Assembly (NCBI GenBank): GCA_017311185.1
Contig: JAESUZ010000771.1
Location: 938,001-1,002,000 of the forward strand
From: Proteles cristata cristata
Taxonomy: Eukaryota > Chordata > Mammalia > Carnivora > Hyaenidae
Reading direction: 5' to 3'
DNA: 64,000 nt
Shown here: piece after piece, positions 23,465-33,779 of the stretch
Layout of the letters: the number at the start of each line of letters is the position of its first letter
How positions within the stretch are numbered: position 1 is the first letter of the stretch
Notes under the pieces: model-generated
Database searches by the model: none
What the model saw: only the letters and a program-made list of their open reading frames with translations
Told to the model about the DNA's origin: nothing
Program-made: the position numbers and the translations under genes

Positions 23465-23662
23465 TTGAAAATGTTTATTTATTTATTTTGAGAAAGAGAG
23501 GGGGGGAAAGGCAGTGAGAGAAGGAGAGAGAGACTCTCAAGTAGGCTCCACACTGTCAACGTGTAGCCCAAGGTGGGGCTCGAACTCATGAATGGTTCCT
23601 GAGATCATGACCTGAGCCAAAATCAAGTCAGATGCTTAAGTGACTGAGCCACCCAGGTACCC
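23465..23662 (-). repeat. Older carnivore SINE, first of a tandem pair
   Basis: It is in minus orientation and ends GAGCCACCCAGGTACCCC. The motif ACTCTTTATTCT lies just before it and again after the second SINE of the pair (about 23895). A related ACTATTCT lies between them. Confidence 0.9.
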
Positions 23663-23672
23663 CACTGACTAT

Positions 23673-23892
23673 TCTTTTTATTTTTTTAAGTTTATTTGCT
23701 TATTTTGAGAGTGAGAGAGAGGGTGTGCACATGTGTGCAGGGGAGGGGCAGAGAGAGGAGAGAGACTTCTCAGCAGTATTCGAGCTGTCAGTATGGAGCC
23801 TGAGGCAGGCTCGAGCTTACAAACCATGAGATCATGACCTGAGCCAAAATCCAGAGTCAAACGCTTAACCGGCTGAGCCACCCAATTGCCCC
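23673..23892 (-). repeat. Older carnivore SINE, second of a tandem pair
   Basis: It has the same orientation as its neighbour and is separated by about 10 bases. The body includes GTGTGCACATGTGTGCAGGGG, and the head ends GAGCCACCCAATTGCCCC. Confidence 0.9.
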
Positions 23893-24179
23893 TTGACTCT
23901 TTATTCTTGATAGAATCTTGGTATCCTCTCAGAACAGTGAAACGCATCCAGGTAATTGATTGTTCCAAGTTTTTCTTGGAGAGCCTGTGCAGCGCCTGAT
24001 CCAAGATGAACCCATTGCTCTCTGGACTGCTACACAGCTTCCTCCTAGGGCCTCCTGTGCCCATCTTTTGTGGTAGGGCCCATTTTCTACATGCTATACT
24101 CCTTTCTTAAGTGCTCCTCCATCTTGCTGGGGTTCTTCCTTCAATCACTTCCTGAAAAGAAGTGCGTAAGAGGTATAAT

Positions 24180-25140
24180 TTTAAGACATTTCTTGTCTAA
24201 ACATGCCTTTTTCTACCATCACATTTGATATTTGGTTAGGACTGGAATTCTAGGCTGGAAATATTTTTTTCTCATTTTTGGAGGCATAACTGAGCTTCCA
24301 CTGTGTCTGATGCCAGTTCTCATGTCTAATTCTTTGTAGGTGACTTATTTTATTCTTCCATAACATTTTTAAATGTTTTTTTAAAAATTTATTTCTGAGA
24401 GAGAGACAGTGTGAGCAGGGGAGGGTCAGAGAGAGAGATGGAGATACAGAATCTGAAGCAGGCTCCAGGCTCTGAGCTGTCAGCACAGAGCCCAACGTGG
24501 GGCTCAAACCCATGAACCATGAGATCATAACCTGAGCTGAAGTCAGATGCTTAACTGACTGAGCCACCCAGGCACCCTTCTTCCATAACACTTTAAAGGT
24601 TTTCTTTATATGTAATATTCTGACAATTCACAGTGATGTGACTTAGAGTGGATTTTGTTTTAAATTCCTTTCTCTGGCTCTCAGCAAGTTCTTTCAGCCA
24701 GGAAATTCAAATCCTTCACTTTTGGGAATTATTCTCATGTCTAGTATTTTTTCTGATCTCTCTTTTGAGAACTTGATATTAGATCCTTGGACCAATCCTC
24801 TGATTTCCTTGTCTTTTTCCTATTATTTAAAAAATTATTTGTATTTGTGCTCTATTATCTCACATCTTTTTTCAATTTTATGTTTCAACTCTTTTACTGA
24901 AAAATTTCTTCTACCATATCTTTAATTTTGAAGAGCTCTTTCTTATTCTTTAAAAGTTCCAGGTTTATAGCATCCTACTTTATTTTTTGTCATGGACACA
25001 ATGTCTTTTCTAGTCTACTTGAAGATGTGAATTACATGCTTTTTAAATGGTTCTTTGGCTGCCTGCTTTGCTCCTGTTTCCTTGGACTTCTTTTTCTGTT
25101 TGTTTTGGTCTCTGTCATTCTGGTGATTCTTGGCTGGCCA
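24180..25140 (-). repeat. HAL1/L1 ORF1-type remnant, split by a SINE
   Basis: In reverse orientation it holds AGGCTGGAAATATTTTT, ACAATTCACAGTGATGTGAC, TTTTGGGAATTATTCTCATG, TTTGAAGAGCTCTTTCTTATTC and GGTCTCTGTCATTCTGGTGA. This is the order expected for an L1 ORF1-type element. The plus-strand frame at 24928-25335 is a shadow. Confidence 0.65.
24366..24577 (-). repeat. Carnivore SINE with 13-base duplication
   Basis: TTCTTCCATAACA flanks it at 24353-24365 and 24578-24590. It is an older-type copy with CTGAGCTGTCAGCACAGAGCCC. Confidence 0.95.
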
Positions 25141-25659
25141 TCATTTTGGAGTGGAGCTACCAAGCAGCTGTTTGACAAGCTGGACTTGTTGAATGATAAA
25201 CTCAAGATGGTGAGCCCTCACCATGTTAGAGGTCCCCAAAATATCAGGATCTGTAAATCCTCCAGTCTCCCACCTGGAGTGTGTAAGCTTCATTTGTGTT
25301 CTAGGAGTCAACTACGCAGAGGGCTGAGTGGCTAACTGCCTTTGCTTAAATCCCCTCACCCCTCAATGCCCTTAGTTTTACAAAGGCCTTCAGGTTTAAC
25401 CCCTCCATATTCTGGAACAAGGTGGGGGTGGTGAAGGGGAGGTATTCTAGGAGACTCCTAGGAGAGAGAGATCTGAGGGTTTAATTGACTCCTTATGAAG
25501 ATTTGCAACCAACTCTCCTGCTTTAAGTCCTATCTTGTATCCTGGTCTTCAGGTGTTTATACTGCCTCTTATTTTCTTTTTTTTCTACTTTTGAGAACCA
25601 TTTTGTATTAGTTAGAGACTATCTAAATCCTTGAAGGTTCAGATAAAACATTTTTTAAA

Positions 25660-25920
25660 AACTATCTACTCCTGGTATTTATTTTTATTTTCACTATAGA
25701 GAAAATTGCAGACATAACAAAAATAGGAAAAGAAAGGATGATCCTTCTGTGCCTATAACTCAGCTTCATTAATTATCCATAGGATATGGGAAAGGATGTT
25801 TGTAATGCCTTTCCCATAAACATTTCAGTTAATGGTTATTGATTTATTAAGGTTTTAAAATTATTTTAAAGTCAATTTTGATCATTCTATTATTTTTCTA
25901 GTAAAATATCCATTTGTCAG
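25660..25920 (-). repeat. Possible old L1-like fragment
   Basis: GAGAAAATTGCAGACATAAC and CCCTTCTGTGCC-like text resemble the older element at 57090-57332. The match is weak. Confidence 0.35.
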
Positions 25921-25937
25921 CTTTGTGGCTAACAGCT

Positions 25938-26144
25938 TATTTTTAAAGTTTATTTTATTTTGAGAAAGAGAGAAAGCACACATATGAGCGGGGGAGGGGG
26001 AGAGAGAGGGAGAGAAAATCCCAAACAGGCTCCTTGTTGTCAGCACAGAGCCCCATGTGACACTTTAGCTCATGAACTATGAGTTCATAACCTGAGCCAA
26101 AATCAAGAGTCTGTCACTTAACGAACTGAGCTGCCTAGGCATCA
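25938..26144 (-). repeat. Older carnivore SINE
   Basis: It is flanked by TGGCTAACAGCTT (25925-25937) and TGGCTAAGAGCTT (about 26147-26159), a one-mismatch duplication. It inserted into a MIR. Confidence 0.92.
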
Positions 26145-26146
26145 CC

Positions 26147-26565
26147 ATGGCTAAGAGCTTTAATTCCAGGAAAAAATTATCTAGGTTTGAATATCTGTTC
26201 CTCCATTTGGGCAGTCAGTTAAGCTCTCTGTGGCTCAGTTTCCTCATCTGTAAAATGGGAATAATAATGTTCCTTATCTCTGGGGTGCCTGGATGGCTCA
26301 GTCACTTGAGCATCTTAATTTCAAGTGACTCTTGATTTCAGCTTAGATCATGATCTCATGGTTTGAGTTGTAGCCCCATGTTAGGCTCTGCACTGAAAGT
26401 GCTTGGGATTCTCTCTCTCTCTCTCAAAATAAATAAACCTAAAAAGATAATGTTACTTAAGGTTGTTGAGAAGAGTCAATGAAGTCATACATGCAGTCAT
26501 AAATACAGAGCATTTAAAATAGTTCCTGGCACAGTGAAATGTTAATTATTATTATTATTATAAAA
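26147..26565 (+). repeat. MIR (+) interrupted by a SINE
   Basis: GGCTAAGAGCTTTAATTCC, CTGTGGCTCAGTTTCCTCATC and TGTAAAATGGGAATAATAATG are MIR motifs. They continue after the SINE with GGTTGTTGAGAAGAGTCAATG and AGTTCCTGGCACAG. Confidence 0.85.
26283..26446 (+). repeat. Carnivore SINE inserted in MIR
   Basis: It has a short body. The target duplication is ATAATGTTCCTTA versus ATAATGTTACTTA (26264-26276 and 26447-26459). Confidence 0.9.
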
Positions 26566-26574
26566 GTTAAAATG

Positions 26575-27392
26575 TATTGCCGTAAAGTTTTTCATGGCAT
26601 TCACTTTTAATTTTTAAATTCTTCACTGTATTTTTAGTTGTCTCTCTTTAATTCCTAATGTTCTTTACTTATGAATTTGTCTTCTTGATTAGTTTTGCAA
26701 TTTTGTCTATTTTAAGTCTTTTCAAATAATTGCCTTTGGATTTATTAACCATCTCTATTCTTCTTTTCTATTTCATTGTTTTCTGGTTTTATATTTTATA
26801 TTTACATTATATTTATATTTTATACTTGCATTTTTCTATTGTCTTTGGGTTTTCTCTTTATTTTCCCCTAGGTTCTTTAGTTGAATGCTTATCACATTTA
26901 TTTTCCTTCTTTTTTCGTCCTTGCTTCCATCCTTCCATCTTCTTTCCTTTCTTCTTTCCTTCCATCTTCTTTCCTTTCTCTCCTTCCTTCCTTGTTTCCT
27001 CTAAGTATGTTGCATCCCATAAATTTCAATGTTTAGTAGTTGTAATTGTGAATTCTAAATATCTAATAATTTCCATTGTGGTCTCCTATTAATCCCATGA
27101 CTGTAAATTACTTTTAGTTTCCAAGCTTAGATGTATGTATGTGTATAAATATATACATTCTTACTGCAGAAGTATGATACATATTCTTTGAAATTTACTA
27201 AGCCTTTGGCTTTCCTGTGTCCTAGTATATGTGCTCTCTTTAAATGTTCCATTTGTACTTGAAAAAGAGGTGTGTTCTCTCTTTGTTAGAGATAGATATT
27301 TGAGCTTCTTCAATTTGTTTATGAATGGATTTGACTATTTCTCCTTGATATCCTACCTTTTAGTGTTGTATACATTTTGAGGCTGTGTTCAT
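26575..27392 (-). repeat. Antisense L1 ORF2 remnant abutting the SLC4A5 start exon
   Basis: In reverse orientation it follows L1 ORF2: GCATCCCATAAATTTCAATG, CTAATAATTTCCATTGTGG, TCCATTTGTACTTGAAAAAG, GACTATTTCTCCTTGATATCC and TACATTTTGAGGCTGTGTT. The last recognisable L1 bases lie about 15 bases before the coding exon at 27407. A TTCC-rich tract lies inside it at 26901-27000. Confidence 0.75.
26901..27000. repeat. TTCC/CTT-rich microsatellite
   Basis: Repeated CTTCC, TTTCCTT and CCATC units form a pyrimidine-only stretch of about 100 bases inside the antisense L1. Confidence 0.75.
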
Positions 27393-27406
27393 TTTTTACT
27401 TTATAG

Positions 27407-27487
27407 TTATGAAAGTGGAAGAAGAGAAGGCTGGGGTAGGGAAGCTGGACCCTGCACACTACAGGAGGAGATGTCAGGATCAGGAAG
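27407..27487 (+). CDS. SLC4A5: SLC4A5 coding exon with the start codon (NBCe2 N-terminus)
   Basis: SLC4A5 encodes NBCe2, a plasma-membrane sodium-bicarbonate cotransporter of choroid plexus, kidney and other epithelia. This exon follows a TTTACTTTATAG acceptor. Two 5' UTR bases precede ATG at 27409, and it ends before a GTAAGA donor at 27488. It encodes MKVEEEKAGVGKL followed by a basic RRR-containing stretch and QDQE, closely matching the human N-terminus I remember (MKVKEEKAGVGKLD...). It ends in phase 1: the final G joins AC of the next exon to make Asp. The segment is cytosolic, charged and without membrane spans. Its start is fixed by the family match and by the absence of room for an upstream start within the exon. 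An antisense L1 remnant ends just upstream. Residue differences from human are from memory. Confidence 0.95.
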
Positions 27488-27539
27488 GTAAGATCACCTT
27501 GAGAACTTGATGCAAACCCTAGGAGGTCTGACAATTTCT

Positions 27540-29198
27540 TTAATATCCTTATAGCAGCCCTCCAGCAGGGGAATCTAGAGAGCCAGTTCCTTTCCCTAAT
27601 TTACCCATGGTGTCTTCTCTGGATCTGATGGGACCAGCCTTCACTGTGTCTTAAAGGGACCATATGGTCAGACTGAAGACTGGACACTGGTACTTTGTTT
27701 CTATGGATTAGGGTACAGCATCTCCAACACAAAATTAAATTTACCTAATTTTACAAGATGTAAAGACCATACAAGATGCCAGTATTTCATAGATTCTAAA
27801 AATGGCAACTCAGTTAAAACCAGTGCAAGAGGATGGTGAGTGGGGATATCTGTTGTTCCAACGCTGACTCAGAGACCCTTAGTTCCTACATTCTACAGAA
27901 AAGCAACCACAGGACTTATGAAGAAGCAACCAGACTGGCTACTGCCCCACCACTGTCCCAGCCCCACTTGGAGGGAAACAGTAATCTCTCTGCCCAGCTG
28001 GATGCTTTGTTGAACTGCAGAATGTGTAGAGCCATTCTTGGGCTCTCGATAGAGAAGAATGCAGCTGAAGAGTTCCTAGGAGAACTTGGCATTGTTCTGA
28101 ACCAAACTGCAAGGTGTTCACAGTCAGTGGAGAGGTCCTCCATTGCGAAGGAGGAAGCTCGGGGGAGGACTAACTATTCTTCACAGTTCACCAGCTACAC
28201 AGCCTACTGTGACGATTATGAGGGGAGCCAGGAAGAAATGGGACAAGTTAGATCCAGGACATAAAGTAAAATATTATCCTGACAGCCATCTCTCCTGACT
28301 TCTTTAATAAGCATAATTCTTCAGGTGTGTAGCCGTAACCATTTTCATAATTATGTTCCCATATGCCATCCCATTCTATCTTCTCAAAAACCTTGCCCAA
28401 ACAGTAGAGAAAGGATTTTATTCCCAAATTACAGGTGAGGACACTGAGTCCTAGAGAGGCAGATGTCTGTGGCCATAGAGCAAGTGTAGAGCTAGCCAGG
28501 GAGCACCAAGGGAAGCAGACTCTTGAGCAGAGGCCTTTTGGATAAATCAACTGTTCCTCGTCTCAAGGATAGAAAGTAGGAACTCAGCTGCTAAGCCCTT
28601 ATAGTAAAACTACTAAATTTTGGTGTCCATGGCTTATTCGAATTACAGATTGGTTAAGAAATATAGAATAGAGCAAGAGAAATCACACCATACTGGAGGG
28701 AGAGGAGAGAAGGAAAGAGGAGCACCAGTCATTCTTATACTGATCCACTAGAAAGCAAGGCTATGCTTCATAAAAATCTCCACCTTACATTCTACCCAAG
28801 AAAGACTGGAGGTTCAGAAGAATGAGCAGTGAGGTGAGCTGGGTGGGGCAGGAGTTGGGCTCTAAATAGATTTAGACACTGACATCCAGGTAACCTCATT
28901 TTCCCATGCCTAGGAATGACTCGTAGAGTCTTTTCACCAGAGTAGACCCCCTACATATCTCTAAAAGGCTAGATTGCTTCTCAAAGGTTCAGCTTGATGG
29001 GGTTTCTATGTGATATCTGCAGCCATTGAATGTCCAGACCTTAGTATCTACATTTCAGGAGTTTGAGCCAAGAGACAGGCCTCCCCTCCAAGGAAAATAA
29101 AATCAAGTTAATACAAATTTTGATGTAAGAACACAGATTCTAATTTCCCATTCTGTAGTAGCTTTCAACACTCAGTTGCCATTCTTGGGCTTCAAAAA
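27540..29198. other. Intron sequence; a MIR fragment at about 28370-28505
   Basis: Apart from the open frame at 27833-28264 and a weak minus-strand MIR (TTACAGGTGAGGACACTGAGTCCTAGAGAGG), I recognise nothing in this stretch. Confidence 0.4.
27833..28264 (+). other. 143-codon open frame in the first coding intron, function not recognised
   Basis: An uninterrupted frame from ATG at 27833 to a stop at 28262-28264 lies 345 bases downstream of the first coding exon, outside any repeat I recognise. It is polar, with no membrane segment or motif that I can name. Two antisense frames overlap it. A frame this long is expected by chance somewhere in 64 kb of six frames, so I treat it as probably non-coding. 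It is listed because it lies close to the start exon. Confidence 0.12.
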
Positions 29199-29200
29199 TA

Positions 29201-29673
29201 CAGTAGTCCCCCTTATCTATGATTTCACTTCCTTTAGTTTCAGTTACCAGTAGTCAATCATGGTCTGGAAGGAGATGATTCTCTTTCTGACATTGGTCAA
29301 TAGTAGCCCAATGCTACATCACAATGCCTTTATCATTCATCTTACTTCATCTCATCATATAGGCATTTTATCACCTCACATCATCACAAGAAGAAAGGTG
29401 AATACAGTACAACAAAATATCTTGAGAGCATGGGGGAGGGGGAGAGAGAGACTGTATTCACATAACTTTAATTATAAAATATTGTTACAATTATTCTATT
29501 TTATAATTTATTATTAATTTCTTACTGTGTCTAATTTATAAATTAAACTTTATCATAGGTACGTATGTGTAGGAAAAAACATGGTGTATATACAGGGTTC
29601 AATGCTGTCTTCAGTTTCAGGCATCCACTGAGGATCTTAGAACATATCCCCTGTGGATAAGGGGGAACCACTG
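29201..29673 (+). mobile_element. MER2 (Tigger-related) DNA transposon fossil with both ends
   Basis: It has terminal inverted repeats CAGTAGTCCCCCTTATC and its reverse-type partner GATAAGGGGGAACCACTG. TA dinucleotides flank both ends (29199-29200 and 29674-29675), as expected for Tc1/mariner-type insertion. Internal landmarks include AATATCTTGAGAGCATG and GTGTATATACAGGGTTCAATGC. It is non-autonomous with no transposase frame. Confidence 0.92.
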
Positions 29674-29754
29674 TAATTATAATGAAATTTTTTTGGCCAA
29701 CCTGCTCTTTGGAAAATTGTCACCAGGGAATTCCACACTTAAACTTGTCCTAAA

Positions 29755-29860
29755 TCAGTGGCTCTCAAACATTTTTGCTGCAGTTCACATAAGCAGAGAA
29801 AAAGATTTTCCCACTCATTTACCCTACCCATTCTCATTTCTCTTCAGAAGGAAGAAAAAA
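29755..29860. mobile_element. Possible hAT-type transposon end
   Basis: CAGTGGCTCTCAAACATTTTTGCTGCAG resembles the terminal repeat of a hAT-Charlie type element. The far end is not evident. Confidence 0.35.
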
Positions 29861-29944
29861 AGAAAAGAGAACAAAGTGTAAAGGCCCAAAAGAGGAAAGT
29901 AGCTTTAGAATTGAGGGAGGGGAGAGATGAATAGGTGAGGTGCA

Positions 29945-30127
29945 GAAAAATTTTAAGATGGTGAAACTATTCGGTATGATACTGTAATGGTAGACTCCCA
30001 TCATTATGCATTTGTCAAAACTCATAAAACTATGTAACACTAGGAGTGAACCTTAATATAAACTATAGACTGTAATCATAATGTATCAATATTGGTTTAT
30101 TAATTTTAACAAATGTACCACACTAAC
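29945..30127 (+). repeat. Old L1 3' UTR fragment
   Basis: GTAATGGTAGACTCCCATCATTATGCATTTGTCAAAACTCATA and GTGAACCTTAATATAAACTATAGACT follow an L1 3' UTR in sense orientation. It is truncated at the start of the next L1 block. Confidence 0.7.
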
Positions 30128-30359
30128 GCAAGCTGTTCATAAGAGGGGAATCTATTCATAGCAATAAATGCCTACATTAAGAAAAAAGAAAGAGCCTAAG
30201 TAAACAACTGAACTTTACACCTTCAGGAACTAGCAAAAGAAAAACAAACTAAGCCCAAAGTTAGTAGAGGAGAAAATAACAAATATCAAAGCAGAAAAAG
30301 GTAAAATAGAGAGACTAAAAAGACAATAGAAAAGATCAGTGAAACTAAGAACTGTTTAT

Positions 30360-30482
30360 GTTTGTTTGTTTGTTTGTTTTTTTGCTAAATGTTTTGTTTA
30401 TTTCTGAGAGAGAGAGTGAGACAGAGACAGAGTGAGCAGGGGAGGGTCAGAGAGAGAGGGAGATACAGATTCTGAAACAGGC
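30360..30482 (-). repeat. SINE fragment lacking its tRNA head
   Basis: The tail and body (GTTTGTTTGTTTGTTTG tract, then GAGAGAGAGAGTGAGACAG...ATTCTGAAACAGGC) are present. It stops in mid-body, so the head is absent. The adjoining (TTTG)n run expands its tail. Confidence 0.8.
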
Positions 30483-30517
30483 ATCCCAGAAATGTTTTTT
30501 TGAAAAGATAAACAAAG

Positions 30518-30735
30518 GGTTCCTGGGTGGCTCAGACGGTTAAGCGTCTGACTTAGGTCACGGCTCAGGTCATGATCTCACCATTTGTGGGTTCAAGCCC
30601 CACGTCGGGCTCTGTGCTGACAGCCAACTCAGAGCCTGGAGCCTGTTTCAGATTCTGTGTCTCCCTCTCTCTCTGACCCTCCCCTGCTCATGCTGTCTCT
30701 CTCTCTAAGCAATAAATAAAACATTAAAAAAAATG
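30518..30735 (+). repeat. Carnivore SINE with duplication
   Basis: GAAAAGATAAACAAA occurs on both sides (30502-30516 and about 30736-30750). It has a full head, body and A-tail. Together with the headless minus-strand copy just upstream it makes an inverted SINE pair. Confidence 0.93.
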
Positions 30736-31085
30736 AAAAGATAAACAAAATAAGCAAATCTTTAGCTAGACTTACTAAGGGGGAGAAAAAAGAGATGACT
30801 CAAGTAAATAAAATTATAAATGAAAGAAAACACATTACAACTGAAAACACAGATACAAAAACTCAGATGAGACTACTATGAATAATTATATGTCAACAAT
30901 TTGGACAACTTGGAAGAAATGGATAAATTCCTGAAGATACAACTTACCAAAACTGAATAATGAAGAAACAGAAAACCTAAATAGACCAATTACTAGTAAG
31001 GAGATTGAATCAGTAATCAAAAACCTCCCAACAAACAGAAGTTCAGAAACAGATGGCTTCACTGGTGAATTCTGGCAAACATTTA

Positions 31086-31438
31086 TTTATTTATTTATTT
31101 ATTTAAAATAGTTTATTGTCAGGTTGGTTTCCATGTAACACCCAGTGCTTATCCCCACAAGTGCCCTCCTCCATGCCCATCACCCCCCTCCCCCCCCACA
31201 CCCATCTGCCCTCAGTTTGTTCTCAGCATTCAAGAGTCTCTCATGGTTTGCCTCCCTCCCTCTCCCCCACTATTTTTCCCCTTCTTCTCCCCCCTGGTCC
31301 TTCAAGTTCCTCCTAATCCCCTTATATGTGCAAACATATGGTATTTGTCCTTTTCTGCCTGACTTATTTCGCTCAGCATAACACCCTCTAGTTCCATCCA
31401 TGTTGCTACACATGGCCAGATTTCATTCTTTCTCATTG
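31086..31438 (-). repeat. Truncated L1 3' end nested in L1 (+)
   Basis: It carries (ATTT)n at the tail side, ACACCCAGTGCTTATCCCC and GACTTATTTCGCTCAGCATAACACC. A 15-base duplication, TCTGGCAAACATTTA, flanks it at 31071-31085 and 31439-31453. Confidence 0.95.
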
Positions 31439-31517
31439 TCTGGCAAACATTTAGATAAGAATTAATATTAATCCTTCTCAAACTTTTCCAAAAAAATAGA
31501 AGAGAAGGGAAAACTTT

Positions 31518-31690
31518 TTTTTTTTTTATGTTTGTTTTTGAGACAGAGACAGAGCATGAGCTGGGAAGGGGAATAGAGAGAGGGAGACACAGAGCCTGAT
31601 TCAGGGTTTGATGAACCACAAGATCATGACCTCAGCCAAAGTTGGACGCTTAACTGACTGAGCCACTCCGAGCCACTCCGAGCCACTCCA
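31518..31690 (-). repeat. Deleted SINE with triplicated 10-base head motif
   Basis: It has a T-tract, body and a shortened middle. The head side carries three exact tandem copies of AGCCACTCCG/A at 31661-31690, where the consensus has one. Confidence 0.85.
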
Positions 31691-32768
31691 TTACCCTAAT
31701 ACCAATGCACTACAAGAAAAGAAAATTACATGCCAATATCTCTGATGATCATAGGTGCAAAAATCCTCAAAAAAATATTGGGAAACCAAGTTCAAAAATA
31801 CATTAAAGGATCATATATCATGATCAAGTAGGATTTATTTCAGGAGTACAAGAATGGTTCAACATCTGCAAATCAATCACTGTGATATACTCCACTAACA
31901 AAATGAATAAAAATCATAAGATTATCTCAATAGATGTAGAAAACATATTTGACAAAATCCAACATCCATTCATTATAAAAAATCTCAACAAACTGAGTAT
32001 GGAGAGAATGTACCCCAACATAACAAAGTCCATATATGACAAGCCTACAGCTATCATACTCAACAATGAAAAGCGGAAAGCTTTTCCTCTAAGATCAGGA
32101 ACAAGGTCAGGATGCCCACTCTTGCACTTTTATTCAATATTGTACTGGAAGTCAATATCCAGAGCAATTAGTCAAGAAAAAGAAATAAAAAGCATTCAAA
32201 TTAGAAAGAAAGAAGTAAAGCTATCTCTGTTTGCAGATGACATGATATTATATATGGAAAACCCAAAAGATTCCACAAAAAAGCCATTAAAACTAAAAAG
32301 TTCAGTAAAGTTGTAGGATATAAAACCAATATACAAAAATAAATACATATATATTTCTATATATGAATAATGAACTATCAGAGAAATTAAGAAATCAATT
32401 CTATTTACACTTGCAACAAAAAGAATAAAATACATAGGAATAAATAAACTTAACAAGGAAGGTGAAAGACTTGTATACTGAAAACTATAAGACATTGATC
32501 AAAGAAATTGAAGAAGACACAAATAAATGGAAAGATACTCTATGCTCATGGATTGTACAAATTAATATTGTTAAAGTGTCTGTGTTACCCAAATCAATCT
32601 ACAGATTTGATGCAGTCACTATCAAAATTCCAATGGCATTTTACACAGAAATAGAATAAATGGTTCTAAAATTTGTATGGAACCATGAAAGACCCTGAAT
32701 AGCCAAAAGTGACCTTGCAAAAGAACAAAGCTGGAGGCATCATGCTTCCTGATTCAAAAGATATTACA

Positions 32769-32999
32769 GGGGCGCCTGGGTGGCTTAGTCGGTTAAGCGT
32801 CCGACTTGCGCTTGGGTCATGATCTCGCGGTTCGTGGGTTCATGCCCCGCGTCGGTCTCTGTGGTGACTGCCAGCTCAGAGCCTGGAGCCTATTTCAGAG
32901 TCTGTGATTCCCTCTCTCTCTGACCCTCCCCTGCTCATGCTGTCTCTCTCTCTCTCCTAGAAATAAATAAAAATATTAAAAAAACAAACAAAACAAAAA
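32769..32999 (+). repeat. Young-subfamily SINE in L1 ORF2
   Basis: CAAAAGATATTACA flanks it at 32755-32768 and 33000-33013. The head GGGGCGCCTGGGTGGCTTAG and the AGAAATAAATAAAAATATT tail are near-consensus. Confidence 0.96.
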
Positions 33000-33227
33000 C
33001 AAAAGATATTACAAAGCTATAGTAATCAAGACAGTATAGTATTGGCATAAAAGCAGACACATAGATCAATGGAAAAGAATAGAGAACTCAGATATACATA
33101 CACACTCATAAGTTCAATTAATTTATGACAAAGAAGCCCAGAATATACAATGGAGAAAGGATAGTCTCTCTGATGAGAAAACTGGACAGCCATATGCGTA
33201 AGAATAAAACTGGATCACTATCTTACA

Positions 33228-33268
<41 letters not shown>
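33228..33268. repeat. (CA)n microsatellite
   Basis: About 20 CA units lie within the L1 3' part. Confidence 0.97.
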
Positions 33269-33272
<4 letters not shown>

Positions 33273-33779
33273 GACTCTCTTCAAAATGGATAAAAGACTG
33301 TTATAAGACCTGAAACCATAGAAATCCTAGAAGAACACACAGGGGGTTAGCTCCTTGTCATCAGTCTTTGCAATGCCAAAGAAAGACAAATACTAAATGA
33401 TCTCATTCCTATGCGAGAACCAAACTCATGGCAACAGAGAACAGATTAGTGGTTGCCAGAGGCAGGAGTTTGGAGGTGGACAAAATGGGTGAAAGTGGTC
33501 AAAGGTACAAACTTCCACTATAGGATAAACAGGTTCTGGAGATAGAATGTACAGTAGGGTAACTATAGTTAACAATCTGTATTGTATATTTGAAAGTCGC
33601 CAAAAGAGTAGATTCTAAAAGTTCTCATCATAAGAAGAGTGAAACTATGTGAGATGATGGATGTTAACTAGACTTATTGTGGTAGTCATTTTGTAATATA
33701 TACACGTATCAAGTCAGTATGTTTTATACCTTACACTAGTACAATGTTATATTGTCAATTATACCTCAAAAAAAATAAT

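Larger units (their letters stand above)
30128..33779 (+). repeat. L1 ORF2 to 3' end, decayed and interrupted
   Basis: This is a sense-orientation L1 of about 2.6 kb once insertions are removed. An open stretch at 31882-32316 translates to reverse-transcriptase text with the RT catalytic motif FADDM in SLFADDMILYMENPKDS, and an earlier SIDVENIFDKIQHPF. Stops and frameshifts elsewhere show it is dead. The 3' end reads TTGTCAATTATACCTCAAAAAAAA at about 33750-33775. Insertions within it are an antisense L1 (31086-31438) and SINEs at about 30360-30482, 30518-30735, 31518-31690 and 32769-32999. Confidence 0.93.

Noticed and set aside
24928..25335. 135-codon hydrophobic frame as a membrane protein
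   Set aside because: The sequence is the reverse of an L1 ORF1-type element; the hydrophobicity is from antisense of a basic/coiled-coil coding strand.
31882..32316. 144-codon frame as a host gene
   Set aside because: It is L1 ORF2 reverse-transcriptase sequence (FADDM motif) inside a decayed L1, not a host protein.
33228..33268. CRISPR-like or other regularly spaced array
   Set aside because: It is a plain (CA)n microsatellite with no spacers. No CRISPR array is expected or seen in this mammalian sequence.
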